A DNA stretch of 64,000 bases from Flavobacterium sp. HJJ. GTDB lineage: Bacteria; Bacteroidota; Bacteroidia; Flavobacteriales; Flavobacteriaceae. The translations under genes and the position numbers were made by a program. The notes beneath the pieces are model-generated. The model did not search any database. It was not told the DNA's origin and saw only the letters and a program-made list of their open reading frames with translations. The DNA is taken from positions 124,001 through 188,000 of the forward strand of contig NZ_JADKPR010000002.1 in assembly GCF_015351475.1 (NCBI RefSeq), in the 5' to 3' direction. Shown piece by piece: positions 47,333-58,309 of this stretch (the first letter of the stretch is position 1; each line of letters opens with the position of its first letter).

Positions 47333-49786
47333 ATGTTAGATATTAAAGATTTTGCAGTTTTTGAAAATGTTCCAAGTTTTGATTTTAAGGGTTTTTTACT
47401 TAAAATACTAAGTTATTGGAAATGGTTTTTAGTATCCGTTGTTTTAGCCTTAATGGTTGCTTATCAGATTAATATACGTAAAGAAAAAATTTATAGTATT
47501 GAAACTTTAATCTCTGCAAAAGAAGAAACCAATCCTCTTTTTACCTCAAGCACAAATTTAGTTTTTAATTGGGGAGGTGCTTCTGATCAGATTCAAACTA
47601 TTTTAACCACGTTACAGTCTCGTTCTCATAATGAGCTAGTTGTGGATAAATTACAGTTTTATATTGACTATTTGGTACAAGGGAAGTATAATCTTCTTGA
47701 TGCTTATGGTGCAGTTCCATTTCATGTAGATATTGATAAAAAGCAAGGGCAATTAGCAGGAACTCTAATCGGAATAAAGTTTATTAGTGAAAATGAATAT
47801 CAAATAAAAATACTTTTTGAAGGACCTTCAGTTTCAATAATTCATTATTCGGATAATAGTTATGCTAATACTTCTGTTGCTGAAGGAGAGTTTATTAAAA
47901 AGTACAAAGTTGGCGAACAAGTATCCTTGCCATTTTTAAATTGGAAACTGCAGATAAATGAAAATCCAGGGCTGTATAAAGGAAATGAATATTTTGTTCG
48001 ATTTAATGATTTTGATGGAACTGTTGCGAATTACAGAAATCTGAATGTTAGAGCAGATGACAAGGGTAGTTCAATAATCACCTTGGGAATGCAGGGAACC
48101 AATAAAGCCAGAATGGTTGAGTATCTTAATTCTACTGTTAAGATGCTTATGAAAAGACAGCTGGATAATAAAAATCTGTTTGCAACTAATACTATTAATT
48201 TTATTGACAGCACGCTTGTGGCAATGGAGTCACAGCTAAGAAAAACCGGTGATGAACTAAAATCTTTTAGAAAAGATAAAAATATTTTTGAGATCGAAGG
48301 TGGAGGCGGAGCTAAGTTTTCTGATAAAATTCTTGATTTTGATGTTGAGAAAGATGCTGTAAACAGAAAAATAACATATTATAATTCTTTAAAAGCATAT
48401 TTAAAAAACAGTGTTGATTATTCAAAACTTCCGGCTCCTTCAGTGGCGGGAATTGAAGATCCTAATATTGCTGTGAATGTGTCCAAATTGATAGCACTTT
48501 CGACTCAAAGATCGGAAATGGCTTATGCCGTAAAAAGTGAAAAAATTTTCCGAGATTTTGATAATCAAATGGAAGCTGTTAAGAATGTTTTATTAGAAAA
48601 TATTAATACAGCCAAAGCTTCTTTGCAGTATGATCTGGCAATTGTTGAAAGTAAAATTAATGAGACAGAAAGTAAAATCAAGAGTCTTCCGGATGATCAG
48701 CAGGAATTAATTAAGATAAAAAGAAAATATGATTTGAATGATAATATCTATAGTACTTTTTTACAAAAAAGAAGTGAAGCAGATATTGTTAAAGCTGCGA
48801 ATTTATCAGACATTCATTTTATCGATCCTGCAAAAGATGTTGGAGGAGGACTAATAGGTCCAAAAACAGGAGTGAATTACATTTTGGCATTATTTATGGG
48901 ATTACTGTTGCCGTTACTGGTAATTACAATTCTTTTTTTTGTCAATAATACTATTTATAATCCTGAGGATGTAAGTAAATTGACATCTATTCCGTTAATT
49001 GGTATTGTTGGGGTTGATCCGGATAAAAATAATTTAGCTGTTTTTGACAAACCAAAATCACCATTATCGGAATCCTTTAGGGCCATTCGGTCATCTCTTC
49101 AGTTTTTGTACAAAAAAAATAATGTAGAAGGAGCAAAAACTCTCATGATTACATCATCAATTAGTGGTGAAGGAAAAACTTTTTGTTCTATAAATATTGC
49201 AACAGTATTTGCTTTAAGTGAAAAAAAGACTGTAATTGTTGGGATGGATTTGAGAAAACCAAAGCTGTTTGATGAATTTAGTTTAGATAATTCTGTGGGT
49301 GTTGTGAATTATTTAATTAAAGATAAAACTTTGAGTGAAATTATATATCCAACTTCAGTTCCATTTCTAGATGTGATATTGTCTGGGCCAATTCCTCCTA
49401 ATCCGTCTGAGTTAATTTTGAATGATGGGATGAAAGAATTAATGGACGAGCTTAAAAGCAAGTATGATTACATTATTCTTGATACACCTCCAATTGGTTT
49501 GGTGGCCGATTCACTTGAGCTGACACAGTATTGTGATGTTACCTTGTATATTGTAAGGCAGAATTTCACAAAAAAAGAGATGATAACATTACTGAATAAT
49601 AGAATAAGCCGTGGAGAACTCCATAATACGAGCATCATTTTGAATGGATTTGAAAATAAAGCTAAGTATGGAGGAGGGTATGGTTACGGCTATGGCTACG
49701 GCAATAGTAGCTATTCAAGTGGATATCATGAAGTTGAGAAGAAAAAAAGTTTAATGGAGAAAATTGTAATTAAGAAAAAGAAATAG
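47333..49786 (+). CDS. wzc: Wzc-like polysaccharide co-polymerase with BY-kinase domain
   Basis: An 817-residue inner-membrane protein. A first transmembrane helix near residues 32-47 and a second near 515-535 flank a long periplasmic coiled-coil region (Wzz and GNVR parts). The cytoplasmic tyrosine kinase has Walker A SGEGKT (611-616), Walker A' VGMDLRKP (from 636) and Walker B LDTPP (716-720). A tyrosine cluster rich in YG repeats lies at about 770-790. It would set chain length and export through the Wza partner, regulated by phosphorylation of the tail. No dedicated phosphatase gene is next to it. Confidence 0.93.
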   Translation: MLDIKDFAVFENVPSFDFKGFLLKILSYWKWFLVSVVLALMVAYQINIRKEKIYSIETLISAKEETNPLFTSSTNLVFNWGGASDQIQTILTTLQSRSHNELVVDKLQFYIDYLVQGKYNLLDAYGAVPFHVDIDKKQGQLAGTLIGIKFISENEYQIKILFEGPSVSIIHYSDNSYANTSVAEGEFIKKYKVGEQVSLPFLNWKLQINENPGLYKGNEYFVRFNDFDGTVANYRNLNVRADDKGSSIITLGMQGTNKARMVEYLNSTVKMLMKRQLDNKNLFATNTINFIDSTLVAMESQLRKTGDELKSFRKDKNIFEIEGGGGAKFSDKILDFDVEKDAVNRKITYYNSLKAYLKNSVDYSKLPAPSVAGIEDPNIAVNVSKLIALSTQRSEMAYAVKSEKIFRDFDNQMEAVKNVLLENINTAKASLQYDLAIVESKINETESKIKSLPDDQQELIKIKRKYDLNDNIYSTFLQKRSEADIVKAANLSDIHFIDPAKDVGGGLIGPKTGVNYILALFMGLLLPLLVITILFFVNNTIYNPEDVSKLTSIPLIGIVGVDPDKNNLAVFDKPKSPLSESFRAIRSSLQFLYKKNNVEGAKTLMITSSISGEGKTFCSINIATVFALSEKKTVIVGMDLRKPKLFDEFSLDNSVGVVNYLIKDKTLSEIIYPTSVPFLDVILSGPIPPNPSELILNDGMKELMDELKSKYDYIILDTPPIGLVADSLELTQYCDVTLYIVRQNFTKKEMITLLNNRISRGELHNTSIILNGFENKAKYGGGYGYGYGYGNSSYSSGYHEVEKKKSLMEKIVIKKKK

Positions 49787-49808
49787 CCTACAATTAAAAT
49801 ATTATGTG

Positions 49809-50804
49809 ATGACTGGAAATAGTAGAAAAACAATTCTAATTACTGGAGGAGCAGGATTTATTGGGTCTAATCTATGCGAATATTTTTTGGACAAAAAATA
49901 TAATGTAGTCTGTTTAGATAATTTTGCTACAGGTCATCAATATAATTTGACAGCTTTTCTTAATAATGAAAACTTCTCTTTAATAGAAGGAGATATACGG
50001 AATTTAGATACATGCCATAAAGCAGTGCAAGGGGCTGATTATGTATTGCATCAGGCGGCTTTAGGCTCCGTTCCAAGATCAATAAATGATCCGATAACAA
50101 CAAATGATGTTAATGTTTCTGGTTTTTTGAATATGTTAGTTGCCGCAAGAGATGCAAATGTTAAACGATTTGTTTATGCAGCAAGTTCTTCAACATATGG
50201 AGATTCTATAGGTTTGCCAAAAGTAGAAGAGGTAATAGGGAAGCCTCTTTCTCCATACGCTATAACAAAATATGTAAACGAGCTGTATGCTGAAATTTTT
50301 AGCAGAACTTATGGATTAGAAACTATTGGCTTGCGTTATTTTAATGTATTTGGAAGAAAACAAGATCCTAATGGGGCTTATGCAGCAGTAATTCCAAAAT
50401 TTGTTATGCAATTGATGAATCATGAAAGTCCCAAAATAAATGGTGACGGAAATTATTCACGGGATTTTACTTATATTGATAATGTGATTCAAATGAATGA
50501 GCTGGCTATGACTACAGAGAATCCAGAAGCGATAAATACTGTCTATAATACGGCTTATGGTGATCGCAATACTTTGAATGATTTGGTTGGTTATTTAAAA
50601 TTTTTTTTAGCGGAGTATGATTCTGAGATTGCAAAAATAGAAATTGAATACGGTCCTAATAGAGCTGGAGACATTCCGCATTCATTAGCAAGTATTGATA
50701 AAGCTAAATCAATTTTAGGATATAATCCTAAATTTTCTCTGCAGGAAGGATTGAAGGAATCGGTAAGCTGGTATTGGGAGAATCTTAGTAGAAATAAAGA
50801 ATAG
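49809..50804 (+). CDS. UDP-N-acetylhexosamine 4-epimerase-like SDR (WbpP/TviC type)
   Basis: A 331-residue extended SDR. The NAD site is [10 protein letters not shown] near residues 11-20. The catalytic Ser and Tyr lie in AASSSTYGD and [13 protein letters not shown]. The segment [14 protein letters not shown] is characteristic of the WbpP/TviC group that interconverts UDP-GlcNAc and UDP-GalNAc, or their uronates. The ATG at 49809 is used over a GTG 3 nt upstream. With the dehydrogenase at 52493 it would make a UDP-GalNAcA-type sugar, as in Vi-antigen-like pathways. The sugar itself is inferred. Confidence 0.85.
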   Translation: MTGNSRKTILITGGAGFIGSNLCEYFLDKKYNVVCLDNFATGHQYNLTAFLNNENFSLIEGDIRNLDTCHKAVQGADYVLHQAALGSVPRSINDPITTNDVNVSGFLNMLVAARDANVKRFVYAASSSTYGDSIGLPKVEEVIGKPLSPYAITKYVNELYAEIFSRTYGLETIGLRYFNVFGRKQDPNGAYAAVIPKFVMQLMNHESPKINGDGNYSRDFTYIDNVIQMNELAMTTENPEAINTVYNTAYGDRNTLNDLVGYLKFFLAEYDSEIAKIEIEYGPNRAGDIPHSLASIDKAKSILGYNPKFSLQEGLKESVSWYWENLSRNKE

Positions 50805-50822
50805 AAGATAAAGATTGACAAT

Positions 50823-52214
50823 ATGAAAATTACAAAAATTTGCTGCATTGGAGCTGGATATGTTGGTGGTCCAACTATGGCTGTTATTGCGCAAAAATGT
50901 CCTCACATCCAAGTGACAGTGGTGGATTTGAATTTGGAAAGGATTGCTGCATGGAATGATGAAAACACAGATAATATTCCGATTTATGAACCTGGTTTGG
51001 ATGCTATTGTTGCTGAAGCCAGAGGAAGAAATCTGTTTTTTTCAACGGAAGTTGATAAAGCAATAGATGAAGCTCAAATCATTTTTATATCCGTGAATAC
51101 ACCTACAAAAACGTATGGTAAAGGAAAAGGAATGGCGGCTGATTTGAAATATATTGAATTGTGCGCAAGACAAATTGCAAAAGTAGCTAAAGACAATAAA
51201 ATAGTAGTTGAAAAATCAACTTTGCCAGTACGCACTGCCGAGGCTATTAAAAGTATTCTTGATACAACAGGCAATGGAGTTCAGTTTCAAATACTTTCTA
51301 ATCCTGAGTTTTTGGCAGAGGGAACAGCTGTTGAGGATTTGTTGAATCCTGACAGGATATTAATAGGTGGAGATGTTTCGGCTGAGGGAGAAGAAGCGAT
51401 TCAAGCTTTGGTTGATGTTTATTTGAATTGGGTAGATCCTGAAAAAATATTGACTACAAATGTTTGGTCTTCAGAATTGTCAAAATTGACAGCTAATGCT
51501 TTTTTAGCTCAAAGAATATCGTCTATTAATGCAATGTCAGAGCTATGTGAAAAAACTGGAGCCGATGTTAATGAAGTTGCTAAAGCAATTGGAATGGATA
51601 GCCGTATTGGTCCTAAATTCTTGAAAGCCTCTGTTGGATTTGGTGGTTCTTGTTTTCAGAAAGACATATTGAATTTAGTTTATATAGCAAAATCATACGG
51701 ATTAAATGAAGTAGCTGATTATTGGGAGCAGGTCATTATTATAAATGATCATCAAAAGCGTCGTTTTTCAAATAATATAGTACAGACGCTTTATAATACA
51801 GTTGCTGATAAAAAAATCACATTTTTAGGCTGGGCGTTTAAAAAGGATACTAATGATACTAGAGAATCTGCGGCAATATACATAGCTGATGATTTGATTA
51901 ATGAAAAAGCCAAAATCACTGTTTATGATCCTAAGGTCAAAATAGATAAGGTATTAGCTGATTTAAATTATTTGGAAACTAGGAGTTCAGAAGAAAATAT
52001 AAGGAGTGTTGTTACTTATGATAACCCGTATGAATCTTGTGAAAATGCTCATGCTATTGCTGTACTTACAGAATGGGATGAATTTATTAAGTACGACTGG
52101 CAAAAAATTTATGACAATATGCAAAAGCCAGCTTTCATTTTCGATGGGAGAAATATATTGGATAAAGTGTTATTAGAAAAAATTGGGTTCGTGTATCAAA
52201 CTATCGGTTCATAA
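50823..52214 (+). CDS. ugd: UDP-glucose 6-dehydrogenase, eukaryote-like type
   Basis: A 463-residue NAD-dependent enzyme that oxidises UDP-glucose to UDP-glucuronate. The NAD site [17 protein letters not shown], the [12 protein letters not shown] segment and the catalytic Cys277 in [10 protein letters not shown] match the animal/plant UGDH type, which is longer than E. coli Ugd. It starts 18 nt after the epimerase gene and ends before a terminator, so 46525-52214 is one candidate operon. Confidence 0.92.
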   Translation: MKITKICCIGAGYVGGPTMAVIAQKCPHIQVTVVDLNLERIAAWNDENTDNIPIYEPGLDAIVAEARGRNLFFSTEVDKAIDEAQIIFISVNTPTKTYGKGKGMAADLKYIELCARQIAKVAKDNKIVVEKSTLPVRTAEAIKSILDTTGNGVQFQILSNPEFLAEGTAVEDLLNPDRILIGGDVSAEGEEAIQALVDVYLNWVDPEKILTTNVWSSELSKLTANAFLAQRISSINAMSELCEKTGADVNEVAKAIGMDSRIGPKFLKASVGFGGSCFQKDILNLVYIAKSYGLNEVADYWEQVIIINDHQKRRFSNNIVQTLYNTVADKKITFLGWAFKKDTNDTRESAAIYIADDLINEKAKITVYDPKVKIDKVLADLNYLETRSSEENIRSVVTYDNPYESCENAHAIAVLTEWDEFIKYDWQKIYDNMQKPAFIFDGRNILDKVLLEKIGFVYQTIGS

Positions 52215-52269
52215 TTTTTTATCATTTGTAGTATAAAGCATCTAAAAAAAATCAATATTACTATAATTT

Positions 52270-52294
52270 AAGTCACTAAAAACAGTGATTTTTT
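52270..52294 (+). terminator. Terminator after ugd
   Basis: TCACT (52273-52277) pairs with AGTGA (52284-52288), extended by a G-U and two A-U pairs, followed by a T-run to 52294. It divides the polysaccharide locus into two transcription units. Confidence 0.65.
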
Positions 52295-52420
52295 ACTTTT
52301 ATTTATAATTTTAAAAAATAGATTTTTGCTGATTATTAGATGCTTATGCTTTTAGTCGGTGGAAATCCTTATTTTGGTTTTAAAGCTGTTTTTTTGGCAA
52401 AATTGCTTGTTTATTTTTAG

Positions 52421-52428
52421 TATCTTTG
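52421..52428 (+). promoter_or_regulatory. -7 promoter box of the second polysaccharide unit
   Basis: TATCTTTG matches TAnnTTTG. A TTG lies 15 bp upstream (52403-52405), shorter than usual. The leader before the next gene would be about 60 nt. Confidence 0.55.
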
Positions 52429-52492
52429 CCGACCCGATATAGAGTAGGATTGCATTTTTATTGTTAAAAATGTTATTCTTTGAATTTTATAA

Positions 52493-53809
52493 TTGGAATT
52501 TAAAAGCCAACAATATATTAAGAAGTTGAATAAAGACATAAAAATTGCAGTAATAGGTTTGGGTTATGTTGGTTTGCCTTTGGCTCGATTGTTTGCTACA
52601 CAATTTTCAGTTGTAGGTTTTGATATTAACGTTTCAAGAGTTAAAGCATTACAATCGGGAGTAGATAATACTCTAGAGGTTGATAGTGAAACGTTACAAA
52701 GTGTGTTAGTTCACAATAGGGATCATAAAACTGGACTATTTTGTTCTTCTGAAGTAAAAGATATTGCTGACTGTAATTATTTTATTGTTACAGTGCCTAC
52801 GCCAGTTGATAAAAATAATCGCCCTGATTTAACCCCTTTGTATAAGTCAAGTGAAACAGTTGGTTCTGTTTTAAAAAAAGGAGATATTGTTATTTATGAA
52901 TCTACTGTATATCCGGGTGTTACTGAAGAGGAATGTGTTCCGGTTTTAGAGAAAATTTCAGGATTACAATTTAATGTTGATTTTTTTGCGGGATATTCTC
53001 CAGAGCGGATTAATCCAGGAGATAAAGAGCATACTGTTGATAAAATATTAAAAATTACTTCAGGTTCTACACCAGAAATTGGATTAAAAGTAGATCAATT
53101 ATATAAATCAGTAATCATTGCCGGAACTCATCTTGCTCCTTCAATAAAAGTTGCAGAAGCCGCTAAGGTAATTGAGAATTCACAAAGAGACATTAACATC
53201 GCTTTTGTCAATGAATTGGCAAAAATATTCAATCTTTTGAATATCGATACTGCAGCTGTACTTAAAGCTGCTGGTACAAAATGGAATTTTTTACCTTTTA
53301 AACCAGGTTTAGTTGGAGGGCATTGTATTGGTGTAGATCCATATTATTTAGCACAAAAAGCCCAAGAAAAAGGGTATCATCCTGAAATTATATTGGCAGG
53401 CCGTCGTTTGAATGACAGTATGGGCGAATATGTTGCTTCGCAGGTTGTAAAACTAATGATTAAAAGTGGTATTTCAATCAATGGTGCCAGTTTACTGATG
53501 TTAGGTATTACATTCAAAGAAAATTGTCCAGATGTTAGGAATACTAAGATTGTAGATGTGATAAAAGCATTAGAAGATTATGGAATTCAAGTTACTATTT
53601 TTGATCCTTGGGCAAATCCAGATGAAGTGAATCACGAATATGGACTAAAGACTATAAATGAAAAGCCTGATGCAGTTTTTGATGCTATAGTTTTAGGTGT
53701 TGCTCATAAAGAGTTTCTCAATTTAGACATTAATTCATTTAGAAAAAAATGTAGTGTACTTTATGATGTTAAGGGGGTTTTGGCTGATGATGTTGATGGT
53801 AGATTATGA
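52493..53809 (+). CDS. Nucleotide-sugar dehydrogenase, WbpA/TviB type, with non-ATG start
   Basis: A 438-residue NAD-dependent UDP-HexNAc 6-dehydrogenase. It has [18 protein letters not shown] (NAD site), [23 protein letters not shown] and the catalytic Cys278 in [13 protein letters not shown]. This group makes UDP-GlcNAcA or UDP-GalNAcA. No in-frame ATG exists before the NAD site: a TAA lies directly upstream of the TTG at 52493, and another TTG lies at 52526. The start is therefore TTG or another alternative codon, unless the assembly has an error. It opens the second transcription unit of the locus. Confidence 0.88.
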   Translation: MEFKSQQYIKKLNKDIKIAVIGLGYVGLPLARLFATQFSVVGFDINVSRVKALQSGVDNTLEVDSETLQSVLVHNRDHKTGLFCSSEVKDIADCNYFIVTVPTPVDKNNRPDLTPLYKSSETVGSVLKKGDIVIYESTVYPGVTEEECVPVLEKISGLQFNVDFFAGYSPERINPGDKEHTVDKILKITSGSTPEIGLKVDQLYKSVIIAGTHLAPSIKVAEAAKVIENSQRDINIAFVNELAKIFNLLNIDTAAVLKAAGTKWNFLPFKPGLVGGHCIGVDPYYLAQKAQEKGYHPEIILAGRRLNDSMGEYVASQVVKLMIKSGISINGASLLMLGITFKENCPDVRNTKIVDVIKALEDYGIQVTIFDPWANPDEVNHEYGLKTINEKPDAVFDAIVLGVAHKEFLNLDINSFRKKCSVLYDVKGVLADDVDGRL

Positions 53810-53849
53810 TAAGCTAAAAAAGGAATAAATTATAAATTAAAAACATAAA

Positions 53850-54899
53850 ATGATGAAAAAGATACTTATTACAGGAGGTGCTGGTTTTATTGGTTCACAT
53901 GTCGTAAGACGTTTTGTGAATAACTATCCAAATTATCAAATTTTTAATTTGGACGCTTTAACCTATGCTGGAAATTTAGAAAATATCAAGGATATCGAAA
54001 ATGAATCTAATTACACTTTTGTAAAAGGCGATATTACCGATGAAAATTTTATTTTTAATTTGTTTCAGGAACAATTGTTTGACGGAGTGATTCATCTGGC
54101 AGCAGAGTCACATGTTGATCGTTCTATAGAAGATCCTTTGGCTTTTGTAAAAACCAATGTGATTGGAACTATGAATTTATTAAATGCAGCCAAAAAAATA
54201 TGGTTAGGAAATTCCGAAGGAAAACGTTTTTACCATGTAAGTACCGATGAAGTTTATGGCTCGCTTGGTGCTGAAGGATTGTTTACTGAAACTACTCCCT
54301 ACGACCCTAATTCGCCTTATTCTGCATCTAAGGCAAGTTCAGATCATTTCGTCCGTGCCTACGGTGAGACTTATGGTTTACCTTATGTAATTACAAATTG
54401 TTCTAATAATTATGGACCTTATCATTTTCCAGAAAAATTAATTCCATTGTTTATTAATAATATTATCAATAATAAGCCATTACCTGTTTATGGAGATGGA
54501 AATTATACAAGAGACTGGCTGTTTGTAAAAGATCATGCTGTAGCCATCGATTTAGTGTTTCATGATGGAAAAAATCATGAAACTTATAATATTGGAGGGT
54601 TTAATGAATGGAAGAATATCGATTTAGTAAAAGTTTTGTGCCAGATTATGGATCAAAAATTAGGAAGAGCAGATGGGGAATCTGCTCAATTAATTACATA
54701 TGTGAAAGACAGACCAGGACATGATTTACGTTACGCTATTGATGCTTCAAAAATAAACACTCAATTAGGATGGAAGCCATCTGTGACATTTGAACAAGGA
54801 TTAGAAAATACAATTGACTGGTATTTGAATAACCAAGATTGGCTAAATAATGTAACCTCTGGAGCTTATGCTTCGTATTATGAAAAACAATATTCATAA
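53850..54899 (+). CDS. rfbB: dTDP-glucose 4,6-dehydratase
   Basis: A 349-residue extended SDR. It has [28 protein letters not shown]-type THR/Asp/Glu catalytic segment (FYHVSTDEVYGSL), SPYSASKASSDHFVRAY and NCSNNYGPYHFPEKLIPL, all diagnostic of RmlB. It converts dTDP-glucose to dTDP-4-keto-6-deoxyglucose. No rmlA, rmlC or rmlD lies within the window, so the final dTDP sugar cannot be told. Two ATGs in a row occur at the start. Confidence 0.93.
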   Translation: MMKKILITGGAGFIGSHVVRRFVNNYPNYQIFNLDALTYAGNLENIKDIENESNYTFVKGDITDENFIFNLFQEQLFDGVIHLAAESHVDRSIEDPLAFVKTNVIGTMNLLNAAKKIWLGNSEGKRFYHVSTDEVYGSLGAEGLFTETTPYDPNSPYSASKASSDHFVRAYGETYGLPYVITNCSNNYGPYHFPEKLIPLFINNIINNKPLPVYGDGNYTRDWLFVKDHAVAIDLVFHDGKNHETYNIGGFNEWKNIDLVKVLCQIMDQKLGRADGESAQLITYVKDRPGHDLRYAIDASKINTQLGWKPSVTFEQGLENTIDWYLNNQDWLNNVTSGAYASYYEKQYS

Positions 54900-54946
54900 T
54901 AGTTTTAAATTTAAGGAACTTAATTTTTGTATTAAAATAGAAAAAA

Positions 54947-55411
54947 ATGAACTGGTACGTAGTTTATACCAAACCCAAGTGGGAAAGAAAAGTTGCGGAA
55001 CGTTTAAATGAAATTGGGATTACTGCCTATTGTCCTTTAATTACTAAAATAAGCCAATGGTCGGATCGTAAAAAGAAAATACAAGTACCACTGTTTAATT
55101 CGTATATTTTTGTACAAGTTGATGAAAAGAATCGGAATGTTATTTTTGAAATTTCAGGTGCTGTTCGGTATTTATTTTGGCTTGGGAAGCCAGCAGTCGT
55201 AAAGGAAAAAGAAATTCAAATTATTCAAGATTGGTTGAATGTGCCTGATACATTCGAATTAGTGGTTGATAAATGGCAAAAGGGAGATAGTATTGTATTA
55301 GAATCAGGTCCTTTTTTGGCACAATCAGCAATTGTTCAAGAGGTAAAACAGAATCATTATATACTTATTTTAGAATCTTTAGGATGTATTCTTAAAGTTG
55401 AAAAAAAATAG
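54947..55411 (+). CDS. UpxY/NusG-like transcription antiterminator
   Basis: A 154-residue NusG N-terminal-domain protein with a degenerate KOW part. Marks are MNWYVVYTKPKWERKVAERL, YCPLITKISQWSDRKKK, PLFNSYIFV and KGDSIVLESGPF. In Bacteroides such UpxY proteins ride on RNA polymerase through the leader of a capsule operon and stop early termination. Here it lies inside the locus, directly upstream of a 342-nt leader that precedes the second export block. That leader is the natural candidate target. Confidence 0.9.
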   Translation: MNWYVVYTKPKWERKVAERLNEIGITAYCPLITKISQWSDRKKKIQVPLFNSYIFVQVDEKNRNVIFEISGAVRYLFWLGKPAVVKEKEIQIIQDWLNVPDTFELVVDKWQKGDSIVLESGPFLAQSAIVQEVKQNHYILILESLGCILKVEKK

Positions 55412-55753
55412 TTTATCTGTTTTTTTGTTTTAAAACACTTATTTAAAACAGATTGTAAATTATGTAATTTAATTTATTATTAATAAGATTAAAGTTTCAA
55501 AACAATAATTAAAAGATGAGATAAATCTTTTTTTTTACTATAAATTTGCAAAATTCTTCTGAAATGTTAATGTGGATCTATAAAATGGGATTCACAATGG
55601 CGAAGCCATAAAAAAAACGTTTGCGAATAAGATAAAATAATTTTTTGATAATTTTTTTTTGAAATTATAATAGATATTATAAAACTACAAGAAGTATAAA
55701 TAATGTAATTTGAATGAGATTAATAATTTCATTTAATTAATTTAATAGCAGCA
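55412..55753 (+). promoter_or_regulatory. Long leader between the UpxY-like gene and the second export block
   Basis: No gene is present. A 9-bp hairpin (55415-55423 with 55445-55453) follows the UpxY-like stop. A -7 box TAAATTTG lies at 55541-55548, so a transcript could start near 55555 with an untranslated leader of about 200 nt. Inside it a tight hairpin ATGGC-GAA-GCCAT (55597-55609) is followed by eight A. This placement resembles the pause or ops-type sites used by NusG paralogs, but no known consensus is matched. Confidence 0.5.
55541..55548 (+). promoter_or_regulatory. -7 promoter box before the second export block
   Basis: TAAATTTG matches TAnnTTTG exactly, with the same sequence as the carA box. 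No -33 TTG is evident, which could mean a regulated or weak promoter. Confidence 0.5.
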
Positions 55754-58213
55754 ATGAAAAAACTAATTACCGTAATTCTCTTTCTTATAGCTCTTTTTCA
55801 GACTAACACTATATTAGCTCAGGATATTCTAAAAGGAAGCGACTTGAGTACAGTAAAGGTTGATTACTTATCGGATAGTGATATTGCAAAAATAAAATCA
55901 CAATTGCAAACAAATAATCTAACTATAGATCAAGTAGAATCGATGGCTTTGTCCAAAGGAATGGATCCTGCAGAATTTGCCAAATTAAAAAAGCGTTTAG
56001 CTTTTCCCGAAACTTCTAAAAGTGCAGTTGATAAAAAAACAACGACTAAGAAAAAATCAAAAGATTCAGATCTGGAAGATGAAGAGGATAATAGCGAAGT
56101 TATTGAACGGAAACAAGAAAAAATTGAAAATAAAAAGGTTAAGGATAGTTTGAATTCGTTAGTGTTTGGATCTGAATTATTTGATAACCCTACATTGAAT
56201 TTCCAGCCTAATTTGAAATTGGCCACACCTATCAATTATAGTTTAGGTCCTGGAGATGAACTGCAAATTAGCGTAAATGGAGTTCAGGAGTTTAACGATA
56301 ATGTTCCAGTATCTGTTGAGGGTAAAGTTACTATTCAATACGTCGGCCAGATTTCGGTATCGGGAATGACTATTGAAGCCGCAACTCAAAAAATTAAAGG
56401 AGCTATTTCAAGAGTATATAGTACTGTTCGTTCTGGTCAATCGCAGGTAGAAGTGAGTTTAAGCCGTATCCGTACTATAAAAATTACTATTATTGGAAGC
56501 AAACAGCCAGGGAATTATTCGGTTTCATCTTTAGCAACGGTATATAATGCTTTATTTTTAGGCGGAGGTCCAGGTAAAAATGGAAGTTACAGAAATATTG
56601 AGCTGATCCGTAATAATAAAATTTTCAGAAACATCGATATTTATCGTTTTTTGGTAAATGGAAACCAATCGGATAATGTTGGTTTAAAAGATAATGATGT
56701 TATTCGTATTCCGGCTTATACTAATCGGGTTATTATTGAGGGAGAAGCAAAGCGTCCGGGTATTTTTGAAATGAAAAAGGGTGAGCATTTTTCAGATCTT
56801 TTGAATTTTGCATCCGGATTCAATGAATTTGCTTATACAGCTTCGGTAAATGTTTTGCAAAAAACCGGAAAAGAATTTAAAGTAGCTGATATACAAGCTG
56901 CTCAATATGGCAGTTATCTGCCTTTAAATGGAGATGTGTTTCGTATCTCCAAAATTTTAAATCGTTTTGAAAACCGTATCATTATTAATGGTGCAGTATT
57001 CAGACCAGATACCTATTCTTTTTATCAAGGAATGAGAGTTTCAGATTTGATTCGTCAGGCTGAAGGATTGAAAGAAGATGCTTATCTTAAAAGAGCTAGA
57101 ATCATTCGTTTAAAAGAAGATTTGACGACTGAGATTGTTAATGTTGATTTATCTAAAGCAATTGTAGGGGATTTGAATGCTGATGTTGCTTTAAAAAAAG
57201 AAGATGTGGTAACTGTGTATTCTATTTTAGATTTTAAGGAAGAATATAAAGTGACGATTGATGGTGAAGTAAAGAAACCAGATGTTTATGATTATCAGGA
57301 TAATTTAACTTTGAATGATTTAATTATTGTTGCGGGCGGTTTGACGGGTTCAGCATCCAAGCGTGTTGAAATAGCGAGAATGATTAAGGCTGAAGATATA
57401 GATGATTCTAATCCGAACAAAGTTGAATTGTTTAATATTGAAATCACTCCGAATTCGAATGAACAATCGATTAATTTTGTACTGGAACCTTTTGATGTCA
57501 TTAATATCAGGCGAATGGCAGTTGTTGAGAAACCAGAGATGGTAACTATATCCGGGTCGGTTTCCTATCCTGGGAAATATGTTTTGGCTAATAAAAAAGA
57601 GAAGATTTATAATGTTATTCAAAGAGCAGGCGGTCTTACATCATTGGCAAGTTTGAATGGGGTAAAAATAAAAAGGCCTATTAAAAAAGCTCAAATTGAA
57701 GAATTGGAAAATGTAAATTTAAATTTGGGTAAAAAAGATAGTATTCAAAATAAATTGAAAAAGAAATTAAAAGAAGACTTGAAATATGCCACTATTCCTG
57801 TTGCTTGGGAAAAAGTTGTCAGAAATCAAAATGGAAATGCAAATATAACTTTACAGCCTGGAGATGAAATCGAGGTTTCGGCTTTCAACGAGACTGTAAA
57901 AGTTGCTGGAAATGTTCTTTTGACATCAGAGATTTCTTATAAAAAAGGCAGAGGATTTAATTATTACCTTGATGCTGTTGGAGGTTTGGATGCCAAAGGA
58001 TGGAGAAATAAAGCATATGTTATTTATCCAAATGGAGAGGCCGCAGTAACTCGCAGGTTTTTATTGATTAGGTCTAGTCCAAAAGTTGAACCTGGTTCCC
58101 AAATTGTGGTTCCAGAAAAACCTGAGACAAAGAAAATGACTACTGGTGAATGGGTAAGTATTGGAAGTGTGATTACCAGTTTGGCATTGTTGATTGTTAC
58201 TTCGTTTAAATAG
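55754..58213 (+). CDS. Large SLBB-repeat polysaccharide export protein
   Basis: An 819-residue exported protein with a signal peptide ending near TILAQ. It has a charged, Lys/Glu-rich spacer (about 95-130), a Poly_export domain (YSLGPGDELQISVNGVQEF), then several SLBB domains. The start of each is visible as IIGSKQPGNYS, IEGEAKRPGIFE, INGAVFRPDTYS, IDGEVKKPDVYD and ISGSVSYPGKYV. A hydrophobic helix closes the C-terminus. It is much longer than Wza and would be the exit channel or periplasmic ring of a second export system, with the Wzz-like protein downstream. Confidence 0.9.
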   Translation: MKKLITVILFLIALFQTNTILAQDILKGSDLSTVKVDYLSDSDIAKIKSQLQTNNLTIDQVESMALSKGMDPAEFAKLKKRLAFPETSKSAVDKKTTTKKKSKDSDLEDEEDNSEVIERKQEKIENKKVKDSLNSLVFGSELFDNPTLNFQPNLKLATPINYSLGPGDELQISVNGVQEFNDNVPVSVEGKVTIQYVGQISVSGMTIEAATQKIKGAISRVYSTVRSGQSQVEVSLSRIRTIKITIIGSKQPGNYSVSSLATVYNALFLGGGPGKNGSYRNIELIRNNKIFRNIDIYRFLVNGNQSDNVGLKDNDVIRIPAYTNRVIIEGEAKRPGIFEMKKGEHFSDLLNFASGFNEFAYTASVNVLQKTGKEFKVADIQAAQYGSYLPLNGDVFRISKILNRFENRIIINGAVFRPDTYSFYQGMRVSDLIRQAEGLKEDAYLKRARIIRLKEDLTTEIVNVDLSKAIVGDLNADVALKKEDVVTVYSILDFKEEYKVTIDGEVKKPDVYDYQDNLTLNDLIIVAGGLTGSASKRVEIARMIKAEDIDDSNPNKVELFNIEITPNSNEQSINFVLEPFDVINIRRMAVVEKPEMVTISGSVSYPGKYVLANKKEKIYNVIQRAGGLTSLASLNGVKIKRPIKKAQIEELENVNLNLGKKDSIQNKLKKKLKEDLKYATIPVAWEKVVRNQNGNANITLQPGDEIEVSAFNETVKVAGNVLLTSEISYKKGRGFNYYLDAVGGLDAKGWRNKAYVIYPNGEAAVTRRFLLIRSSPKVEPGSQIVVPEKPETKKMTTGEWVSIGSVITSLALLIVTSFK

Positions 58214-58309
58214 TTTTTCGATTAAAATAAAATTTTAAAGAGATAAACGAATAGAAATTAAAAAGTAAAAGTTAGACAGTTATTCAGAAATGAAACTTAT
58301 ATAAAAAGT

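Noticed and set aside
49680..49725. Short repeat of Tyr-Gly codons that looks like a tandem DNA repeat
   Set aside because: It encodes the tyrosine cluster of the Wzc kinase tail, a normal functional feature.
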